DNA of 64,000 nucleotides, taken from Linepithema humile. Its lineage: Eukaryota; Arthropoda; Insecta; Hymenoptera; Formicidae. Made by a program: the position numbers and the translations under genes. Under the pieces are notes generated by a model, which saw nothing but the letters and a program-made list of their open reading frames with translations, was not told the origin of the DNA and did not search any database. Shown one piece after another: positions 1-10,600 of the stretch (position 1 is the first letter of the stretch; the number at the start of each line of letters is the position of its first letter). The stretch is taken from contig NC_090133.1 in the NCBI RefSeq assembly GCF_040581485.1, positions 29,414,139 through 29,478,138 on the forward strand, written 5' to 3'.

Positions 1-1213
1 AGTTAGTTAATTTTCATATTTATTTGAAAACAATACCTAAGAAATGTGTAATATATTTAAATGTACGATGATAACACAAAACACAATGTCCCAAATAATA
101 CTAAATAATACTAAAAAAATGTTTTCACCTGATATATAAAAAATTTAGTCTTAATGTGTGTATGAAAATTAATTTCTTACAATATTCCAGACAGTTAAAT
201 TTTTGGAAACACAAATTTTGCAAAAGTGTGCTAAAAATTTTATTGGTAGAATATCAATAAAAATCTAACAAGATTTGATAATAGAGCATGATGAGCGACA
301 GAAACAGAACACCTGCATATTTAAATGCATTTAAATGCTTACGGAACAGCATACTCTGCACAATTTCTGTCATTTATCTATCTTCAAGTTTTGTTACGAT
401 ACGAGTTTAACATAGACAGATAATACCAGATTTGCCACAATATGTTGATCTAATAATATACTACTAACATTTAACTTACTGGGATATTGTATCAAATAAT
501 TTATTTTTATTAATAGTGGATAAAAAATTTCTTGCAATAGGAAACAATAATTTGATATATGTATGTGTGTGTGTATATAAAAATATTATAGTATCCAAAG
601 AAATAAATTTTAGAAATAAGAGATAAAGTATTTAGTATATCTGCATTTTAGAAGCATATATTTGGTAGTATCGACAATTACTTACTATACACTAAATAAT
701 GTTTATGAGATTTATGTTAATGAGATTTATACAATCAATGTGTTTCAAATTTGTTACAAAGATATCAATCTTATATAATAGAAAAAATAAAACAATGCAG
801 TTATATCTTTTCATTAGATTGTATTTGCTGAAGAATATATGTTAATTAAACTATAAATAAATGAATTTAACTAGAACTACTGAGTATTGAAATGTACACA
901 TTTGTTTAAGTGGCGCTGACAGAACTTCTGCTTAATATTTAGTTTGAAGTGAAGTATATGTGTGATATGGAGCAGGTTTCACTGCTGCAGGTTGATGTGT
1001 GGAGACTTTTGTTGATCGCTGTAGAATTATTCATCTGCCGTCGGAAGCTTAGGTTCTTTTTTTTTTTTGTTCATTAATTGTCGGAACTGTGGCTGTTATT
1101 TTTGACAATTTTAAAGATATTTGAAGCTTGAAAGTTCAAATATTGAAATCTTCAAAACAAAACACCAGAGTACTACTTAAAATATCAAGTTTTGATTTAT
1201 TCTTCATTAAAAC
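1..1213. other. AT-rich intergenic region downstream of the divergent beta-tubulin
   Basis: No reading frame with protein character is visible. The stretch lies 3' of the minus-strand tubulin gene. A minus-strand AATAAA (read as TTTATT at 1196-1201) sits only about 13 bases beyond the stop codon and is a possible polyadenylation signal. A short T-run lies near 1058-1070. Otherwise the DNA is plain AT-rich spacer. Confidence 0.6.
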
Positions 1214-3621
1214 TCAATATGGTGTCAATGTTTCGACGATATTTGTCTCAATCGGTGCATTCTGATATTTTTTGTACTCAGAGATTAGAAAACGCAAATT
1301 ATCTAAAGCTTCCAAGAATTGAGACTCTTCCATTCCTTCGCTAATGTAATGATGAAGATTTTGCCTTCTTTGAAATATGGATTCAAAGTGGTTAGACAGC
1401 TGGTTAAGCGGTTCTACAATCGCAGTTGTGTTCGACAACCAAGTAGCGCACATTTTTAAATGGTATTTGCTCATTGGCGCTATGTTGCACATAGCAGTTT
1501 TAATATTATTTGCAAGCCACTTGACAAAAGATGAATTGTCTTGTTCTATTTTGGCTCTATTTTGTATGTTCAGCATTTTCTCATCTACAAGCTAAATTAA
1601 AAGAATTATTTGAAAAAAGACATTTATATTATTTATTAAACATTTTTATATTTTTATTAATAATTTTTCATAAATTATTGAATAAAATTCATGAATTTTA
1701 ATGAATATTAATTCTTGTAAATTAAAACAATACGCGGCCAATAAGAGCAAGAGTGGTGGTGGTGCGTAAACAATATTCTTTTTGGTGATAATTAATCTGA
1801 AGCTTTTTGATGCTATTGAATCAAAGTTTATGATCTTACAATTGAGATTCCAATTTAAAGAAATTAAGAAAAAAGTCATTTACTTTATTATTCTATATTA
1901 TTGATAACACCTACCGTCGGAGATATTTCACTACCTCTGAAGATAGCGGCAGCAGTAAGGAATCGTCCTGTTTTAGAATTACAATCTAAAAACATGCTTT
2001 TAGAATCAAACATCTGTTGTAGTAGTTCCTTAATTTGCATTTTATGATGCATTTGATAAAAAGAACGAGATGACTTTTTTGATGTCATTTGCGGTACATG
2101 TCCAGGCACTAAGAAGTGCAATCGTGGAAACGGTACCATGTTTACCAAAAGTTTTCTGAGATCAGTATTCAGCTGACCTGGGAATCTGAATAAAGAATAT
2201 GTAACAATTATATTCCTTAAAAAAAAAGAATTTATTTTTAACTGAAACGATAAAATAAATATTCAAATTTTGTTATAAACCTCAAGCATGCCGTGATGTC
2301 TGACATGACAAATGATATTAATCGATTTTGATCGTTATAAAATTTGTTTGTCATTGGCGGAAGATACAGGGAACGAGAAAGAGTTTCGTTATCCATGCAA
2401 AATGTTTCATGGATATAATCGATCAGATAAGGAATCGTTAATACCGTGTTGATTATTGCTATATTATTATTGATCAATCTGTTCATGGTTGGCATCACAC
2501 TGTAAGATTTCAGGACTTTATTGGAATATTCCTCCATCAAGGATGGGACGAGTAAACTGCTCAAGCCAGATCCAGTGCCGCCGCTCAGAGCATGCACGAT
2601 CTGTATACCTTTGTTGATAATAATTAATCATTTTAGAATTGATTCTATCAAAAGTCTCATCTCAAGTAATAAAAATAATACATAAAATTGATTAAAAATT
2701 TTTAATATAATAATAACAATTTGCAAATAGTAATAATTAATAAATCAGTAAATAAGTCAGTAATCTATCTATTTTTTTAAATAACTTGATGTGTTTAATA
2801 CGACAAAGAGTCGCTTCGTCGCTGTAATGAATAAACGTTAACTCTCAATCATTAAAATAATTCCAGATTATTTAGAAAGATTTTTGGATTTTTAACCTTG
2901 GATCAAGTCGCAAAACTCAGCTTCTTTTCGCACCCGCTCTAAGATCTTTTCTTCGATTTCGGCTTCTTTCGTGTAATAAGCCTTGGCCCAAATGCCATTA
3001 GCCCCGGTTTTGCCGACAATAATGTTGTCTTTATTGAATAGATGGCTGTGCAGCGGGGATAACGCTTCCTGAATGCCTCTATAATCGAGATCAACCAGAA
3101 TAGCTCTGGGCACATATTTGTTAACTAGAAAAAAAGGCGATTGTCAATGATTCTGTCTGACAAAATAATCATTGTATCATTTTGTGACAATCTCCTTTAA
3201 TTGTAACAAATAAAACTATATGTCGTTGCGCAGTTTATTGTGAAGAAAAGATTAACAACTTGAAACGTATTTAACCAGAAAAAATATTGTGTATAAGGCA
3301 TGATTGTGTAGTCTATTAATGATTTATACTTTTACTTTCCACAAAGTACACGTTAGTACGTTGTGATCGAAGATTAAATTCCTCTCTCGTCATTTTGACT
3401 TTGCCATTTTGGATCAATCCATGATCGTATAAAATTTCTTCCCAAAACTAAGAATTGAAAAACATTCATATTTAAACATGCATATTTTATTTCAACTATT
3501 CAATATTAATATAACAATACAAAATGTAATTTAAATGTAAAGAATAAGTTAACATGGTTCTAACCGCTCGTCCTATACCATTACCGCATTGTCCTATTTG
3601 CACATGCACAATTTCTCTCAT
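1214..3621 (-). CDS. Divergent beta-tubulin, intact six-exon gene
   Basis: Microtubule subunit paralogue, rebuilt from six minus-strand exons: 3565-3621, 3330-3447, 3124-3330 start side (3124 down to 2897), 2281-2608, 1915-2185 and 1214-1591. All borders are GT-AG, the phases agree, and the total is 1380 bases (459 aa plus stop). The start keeps the beta-tubulin MREI autoregulatory tetrapeptide and GQCGN (Cys12). Other family landmarks are FWE, KYVPRAILVDL, SGGTGSG (Ser143 replaces the first Gly of GGGTGSG), the conserved Asn of CxDNE, PGQLNTDLRKL, NMVPFPRLHF and IFRG. Differences from a normal beta-tubulin are a rewritten 160-220 region, a short insertion after the PGHVP segment, Gln15 changed to Gly, and no acidic C-terminal tail (it ends ETLTPY). 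Two introns, after codon 19 and inside the Arg of LRF, match the neighbouring beta-tubulin; three are extra. It is likely a fast-evolving, perhaps tissue-restricted (for example germline) duplicate. The expression idea is inference. Confidence 0.88.
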
Positions 3622-4870
3622 TTCAAATATCTTAATTAATAATTTAAAGAACTAATTTTTTTAATTCACAAGTAATTACATTTTTATTTAGTTTTATAAT
3701 ATTATTTTATATTGTATATACGAATTTTATATTGTGCAAACCAAATGATATGTCATGATGTAAATGTAAAGAAACAAATGTAATATTGCGTATAATGGCA
3801 GCAGCATAGTGAAGCAACCAATAAAAAATTCTTTCAAATGTATGCATCAATTAAAACACAAAATTAAGCATATTTAATTGCAATATTATTAAAATTAAGA
3901 TTTGTAAAAGTGTAATATGAGTAAAGATATTTTTTTTTTCAAAGATTGTGAGTTTTATCCTTTTTCTTTTCAATAATACCTCGCTCTTGATATTAAATGG
4001 TCATCTCGCTACATTTAAGTTTCTATTATAGAAAACAATTCTCTCTCCAATAACATTGCGCAACTAAACGCTGTTTCTTTTCCATTAAATTATTTTCATA
4101 ATTACTTTTGCAGTATTTGTTAACATACTAAAAATGCTGTACTACCGTGATAGTTTCTCAAACACAACAGTTTAAAATGTTGCAGAAATCATTAAGGCTC
4201 TACGCGCGGATACGTCGGGCCACCCGACAGTTCGCCACAACTCGTGCAATAACACGCGTTCTCCGTTATTGCATGCAATAATAAAGTGTTTGCCCTCGGG
4301 GCACCGATGAGATAATGCGTGATCGCCAATTTTTGCCGTGGCCTTGGCTTCATCAATGCCAGTAGGCCAGAAGGACGATAACGAGTTCGATAACGAGAAT
4401 CGCGTCTAAACGCCAGCGATTACTCGTCTAGTTAAGAGGCATATGTATTTATATCACGTTACGAACGATGTCATTAACTGATATAAATAATATTGTCAAC
4501 TTAACAAAGAGCATTACTTGTATGCGTATTCGTAAAGATCGAGAGACATGCATTTCGAGACATTCGAGGGAGTGCATTTCGAGAGAACTCCATTAATTTA
4601 ACAATTACAAACATTAAATCGTAAAAACAATTAAATTGTCGATATATTATTTATTATAAACTTCACAAATACAGTACAAATAATCAATATTTCTTTTAAA
4701 AATATACAATAAAATATATGTATATAAATGACTCCGTGTAAAATATTGTAAAAAATTAATAAAAAAAAAAACAATAACAAAAAAATTGGGAAAAACCCCA
4801 AAAATTGCAAAAAAGACTAAAAAAATTGCTCGAGTATACGTAATTTTCTATGCTAGATTTCTCTTTTTTT
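3622..4870. other. Spacer between the two tubulin genes
   Basis: This is the 5' flank of the divergent tubulin and the 3' flank of the conventional one. A GC-richer patch lies at about 4195-4400 and includes a perfect 16-bp palindrome TTATTGCATGCAATAA at 4266-4281. A minus-strand AATAAA at 4650-4655 is a plausible polyadenylation signal for the gene above. No coding segment was recognised. Confidence 0.55.
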
Positions 4871-6929
4871 TTATTTTCGTATTTCTTCCTCATCTACTTC
4901 TTCGTCATCCTCCGCAGTCGCTTCCTGATACTGTTGATACTCCGATACTAGATCATTCATATTGGATTCCGCCTCATTAAACTCCAACTCATCCATACCC
5001 TCTCCAGTGTACCAATGTAAAAAGGCCTTCCTTCTAAACATAGCGGTGAACTGTTCGGCAATCCTCTTGAACAGCTCTTGAATAGCCGTGGAATTACCGA
5101 TGAAGGTGGCGGACATCTTTAGACCACGGGGCGGAATGTCGCATACCGCTGTCTTTACGTTGTTTGGTATCCACTCTACAAAGTACGAACTGTTTTTGTT
5201 CTGAATATTAAGCATTTGCTCATCCACCTCCTTCATCGACATCCTGCCGCGAAAGATTGCTGCCACGGTGAGATAACGACCGTGGCGCGGATCGCAGGCT
5301 GCCATCATGTTCTTCGCATCGAACATTTGTTGCGTGAGCTCTGGAACAGTGAGAGCTCGGTATTGTTGACTTCCTCGAGATGTGAGGGGCGCAAAACCTG
5401 GCATAAAAAAGTGCAGTCGGGGAAACGGCACCATGTTCACTGCGAGCTTTCTTAGATCGGCATTTAGTTGACCGGGAAACCTGTGATTATTTAAAACAAA
5501 TGTCTTGTATGATGTAATTCATATTTTATTGATTCATTTATTTAGCTATTAGTTGATTAATCTTTAGAGGACTGTAAGACATTATAACGTCTCGAAATCA
5601 GTATCATAGTTTGAAACAAATAATACATTAATTTATTGAGTTGTTGAAAAAATTTTCTAGAAAAAAAAAACAGAAAACTGTTCTAACAACTCGATACATT
5701 GTTTCTTAGAGCAAAATCTTCATTGATTTGAAAAAATCAGCGATCCCTTAAAATTAACTTAGTATTTATTAATATTTATTATTATATTATTTTTCAAATA
5801 ATCTAACAACTTTTTTATATTATAAACCTTAAACAGGTTGTCACGCCGGACATGGTGGCGGAAACAAGATGATTCAGATCACCGTACGTAGGAGTGGTCA
5901 GTTTCAAAGTGCGGAAGCAAATGTCATAGAGTGCTTCATTGTCGATGCAGTAAGTTTGATCGGTGTTTTCCACTAGTTCATGAACCGACAGGGTGGCATT
6001 GTAAGGTTCCACAACAGTATCGGAGACCTTGGGAGACGGTACCACCGAGAAGGTGCTCATGATTCTGTCCGGATATTCCTCTCGGATTTTTGTGAGCAGC
6101 AAAGTACCCATTCCGGATCCAGTACCGCCCCCCAGCGAATGAGTTAACTGGAAACCCTGTAGACAATCGCAACTTTCCGCCTCCTTCCTCACTACGTCCA
6201 GCACCGAATCGACCAATTCGCCACCTTCCGTATAGTGACCTTTGGCCCAATTGTTGCCAGCCCCCGACTGTCCGAACACAAAGTTGTCCGGTCGGAACAG
6301 CTGTCCGAAGGGCCCCGACCGTACGGAATCCATTGTACCAGGTTCGAGATCCACCAGGATTGCACGCGGCACATATTTCAGTCCGGAGACTTCGTTGTAA
6401 TAGACATCAATTCGCTCCAGCTGGAGATCCGAATCTCCGTGATAAGCGCCCGTAGGATCAATGCCATGTTCATCCGAAATTACTTCCCAAAACTATAGAT
6501 TAAGAATGACTCATTACACGAGACTTCAAATTAATTTTCAAGAAATGGAAATGTTTATATGATAAACAATAATTACTTAATTCTCAATTATACATATTTG
6601 TCACAAAGAAATGTAAGCAATTTGTTTTCTTTTAAATATAGAAAACAGTAAATTTAAAAAATTATTTTTATATAGAGAGTTGGATTTTAAGTATACATAA
6701 TTGTCAAATATTTTTAATACAAGCTTCTCAAAGATATATATATAAAAAAAAATAATATCATTTATAATATATTTAAATATACAATAATATTATTTTATCC
6801 ACTAAATCAGTTAATTAATTTTTTACATCGTAATTAACATTGTTACATATTTTCGTCTATTTTATTACTAACCTTGGCGCCAATTTGATTGCCGCATTGA
6901 CCGGCTTGAATATGAACAATCTCACGCAT
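4871..6929 (-). CDS. Beta-tubulin (conventional)
   Basis: GTP-binding subunit of the alpha/beta-tubulin dimer, which builds microtubules. Exons on the minus strand are 6873-6929, 5828-6492 and 4871-5480. They total 1332 bases (443 aa plus stop), against about 447 aa in typical beta-tubulins. The start at 6929 gives MREIVHIQAGQCGNQIGAK. Exon 2 carries FWEVISDEHGIDPTGAYHGD, KYVPRAILVDLEPGTMDSV, the GGGTGSGMG nucleotide loop and the CIDNEALYDIC segment. Exon 3 carries FPGQLNADLRKLAVNMVPF, QMFDAKNMMAACDPRHGRYL and WIPNNVKTAVCDIPPRG. Every canonical GTP-contact motif I can check is present. The acidic tail is short and ends in EEEIRK rather than in Glu or Asn, so this is not the commonest ubiquitous insect isotype tail. 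Introns fall after codon 19 and inside the Arg of LRF. It lies head-to-tail with the divergent copy downstream, which points to tandem duplication. Confidence 0.97.
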
Positions 6930-7662
6930 TTTGGATCGAATAGCACTTGAAATTTTAAGATAAAAATAGTTGCACGTAGTCTAACAAGCACTTTAATGAC
7001 TGTGGAAGGAGTCGTTCTTCGGGAAGTTCAAATGTGAGAGATGAAGATATCGCGAACTTGTCTGAGATGTCGTTAAACAGAAACAAACGACTGCTGAGTT
7101 CTCCTTGGCGACTGTTTGATCGCCTGCATAGTTTTTTCTATTTATCATTTCACGAGGGTATCGATTTTGTATCATTTCAGTGAGTTTGGGTTTTAATTAT
7201 CGATCGTATACGATCAATCAAGTTTTACACACACACACAATTACGATCCGTCAATGAATAGTAAGATATTTTATTTAAATTATTTGAAATCACAAGTTTT
7301 TTTTTTTTTTTAATATCGCAAAGACAAAATGCAAAATCAGGGAGCTAATCGAAAACATAAAAAAGTATTGAATTACACTTTAAAGTTCTCACAGAGCTCG
7401 GGCGTTACTCCTCAGTCGACAGGAGTATCAATCATGCAATGTACACGCACATGCACACACCGCGACAACAATTGACAACACTCTCTTGTAGCACAGAAGG
7501 AAACAAGATTCGAACTGTGCTCATCGGTAAATTCAGGGGCAAGTTGTACAAAGAAAGTATATTATAATAAATGGAAAAATAAATACAATGCGTGCCTATA
7601 CTGGAAATTATAATACAACATCGTGAAGAATCAATTATAAGACTGTCTCTCTTTCTCTTATC
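6930..7662. other. Beta-tubulin 5' flank and 3' flank of the transporter
   Basis: This contains the 5' leader and probable promoter of the conventional beta-tubulin (minus strand, reading away from about 6930) and the 3' end of the transporter gene. A perfect 14-bp palindrome GATCGTATACGATC is at 7202-7215, followed by a short CA run and a T-run at about 7299-7311. No TATA box is obvious. Confidence 0.45.
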
Positions 7663-10600
7663 TCATTGCGACTTCCGGCACACGTTGATTTCTGCCACTA
7701 CGCTAGACGTCTTTGGCTCAATAATCGTCACGATATTCGTCAGCTCCTCCTCCTTGGCATTTAAGTTCTTCGCCTCTTCCTCCTTTGATAGCAGCATGGT
7801 AGCTGGCTTTTCGCCCTCCGGAGTAGTCGCAACTTCCGGTGACACGACTTTTGAGGTGGACGAGTGACTACCTGGTCCGCCGTTTACCAGGAACCTTAGT
7901 GGAACGGGCTCAGACTTTTTTGAATCTTTCCTGCTAACATTTTAATTTGATTAAGTTTGTTAGAAAATAAATTATTTACGTTGGTCAATAATTAAAAGAA
8001 TGGAATTTATCAATTTCAATTTGACAACGGAGTTAATATACGCGTATATATTGAGTTATGTAACAAAAAATATTTTTATATTTTCCAACAATGTTGTTTT
8101 TACCTCAGAATAAAAAAATCGTAATACGGGCAGAACAAATTTTCCATCAAATATTTTAATTATTAAAAAACAGACTAAAGTGTTGTAAAAGCATTGGTCA
8201 CGTGTTAGCAATTCCAAATCTTTGAGTTTTTATATTTCTTATATTGTTAAATTTTTCGTTAAAAACTTATTGCTAAATTTAGGTAAACTAAATTTTTGAT
8301 TATTAACACATTACTAACTTTGGTACAGTAGGGCAGGACCACAACTTGAAATCAGCCCCGAAAAGCTCACCCTCCTCGATAGTCTGTGGCAAGTGGATGT
8401 TGAGTGTTTCAGGCAGAAATACGGAAGTGAGGGCACCGGCGACGCTCAGTGATCCCATCACGATTAGAGGTAAGACTCTCGAATAGACCGCCAGGTGAAC
8501 AATGTAGGGAAAAGTGAGGAGACCGATGCCAGCGATAAAGGATGCTATACCCATTGCTTGAGACCTCAACACGGTGGGTAATAGCTCGCCGACGAAAACA
8601 TAGAAAACGGCGAAGGACGCAGCAATGCCGAACTTGCCGATCATCGCCAGACTAACAGTCACCCAGACCGCATCTGCTGCGACAAAGGTTGATCGTGTAT
8701 ACACGGTGTTTGTGTGAAATGAAATTTCAACTGTAATTATCTTACGGATCAAAGTAAAGTATTTCAAGATTCTCTTTCTTAATTTGTTTTATTTAATATT
8801 TATGTTTGGATGCAATAATCTAAAACTTGAATTTCACGATAAATTTGTTTTTAATGAGAGAAGTTACGCGGCGTGATAGTAACTAATTTATAAGCAGGTC
8901 GAACGTTTATTCATAAACGTCGTGACGTCGGCGCAATTCCCTCTCATATTGAACGCATGACAATATCATGACGAATTCAATAAGCTAATGACGTTGAGGT
9001 CGCTGTGACGTAAAAGCGTGCGCAATTCTTAATACTTTTATTCAATTCTGCCAAGATAATCAAATAATACGCAGATGAGCAACGCGACATAAATGACCAT
9101 TATTGCACAGTTTTACTTATCGGTATTAAGAATATGTAAAATGAGACGAAATAAGGAAATTCGATACAAATATGTAGAGGGAGAATAATTTGCCAACAAA
9201 AGTATTCAACAAATAAAGTTACTTTTGTTTGTCAAAAAAATTTGATTAAAAGTAAGATGTAAATTTTGATGAAACAGTACCTTCAGGCACGAACATACAG
9301 GACACGCAAGCCAGTCCACCCAACATCATGGTCACGCACAATACCCATCGCCTGCCCAACCTGTCCATCGCGTACCATGTAAGAAAGTATGACGGAATCT
9401 CCACAATACCTCCTATACAAAAAGTATAAAAAAACTTTTTACTTCTTTTAAACATTGTTGGCTCCTTTTTTTTACGTAAAAATGTTTTATTTTACTTTTA
9501 ATACAATGTATTTCTCGGTGTACAGTGAGAAATGTAAAGCACAACGCGTTCAAGATTCAAATAATTTCAAAGCGAAAGGAATGGAACTTTTACCAATAAA
9601 GAAGGCCAGATAATCGGAAACACCCAGATTAGTCGTGTTATAGGACAATCCGTTGTATACCACCGCGTTCGCCACCCAATCAAAAGCAAGAATAAAAAAC
9701 TTTTTCCTGATGTTAGGATTCGTGATTAGGTCCATAGGCGTTGCAGATGGTGGCGGTGATCTGTCCTCCACGTCGATATTGCCGCCATTGGAATTCTTAC
9801 CGTTACACGATATTCCTTGTCTTTTTAATATTTCTATCTACAAATAATTTGTTGCTATAATTTCATATAATCTTTAGTTATATTAAAAAACTATATTAAA
9901 TTATTTATATTGAAAAATTATTTATATAAATAATAGTTAAATATTGAACAAAATTACCTCCATCTTTCTAAGAAAATTTGTGGGCACTGTCTTGCCATTG
10001 ACTTTTGCCATATGTTGAACGATCACTTCCGCTTCATCTATCCTGTTTTTACTGAGAAGCCATCGCGGTGACTCGGGGATGATCCAGTAGTAACTGAAGA
10101 GAAGAATGAAAGGCACCGATGTGGCTAACGACAAGGTGTACCAGTGCCTTAACAAGTAGCCCTAACGAAACAAGAGAGTAAAAGCAAATAGAAAAAAAAA
10201 CCTAATAATTTTGAAAATTTGTGCATGCATCCGCGCATATGTGTGTGTAAAAATTTTGTTTAGAACTTATATATGTTTTTATGCGCGTTTGACAACATTG
10301 CGCGCATGTCATTTTAAAGGCGTCTGAATGCATGTTTCTATTTGCATGCGGTGAATGTAATCGACCACTAGCATTTGCATACGAGCGCACTATATGATAT
10401 ACGCTGATGAATCGCTTGCAAAATGATCCGCGTTGCACCCTCGCATTGAATTTATTGTGTGTGCGTTCCGAGCTGTCGTACGATAATGCAAGCTTCGGTG
10501 TTTGTGCAACATTGAGATTTTTCTCGAAATGCGTCGATATACATTACTTTGCTGTTTCATATTTTATGAATAAAGATACTTACTAGCAACGCCAAAAGAG

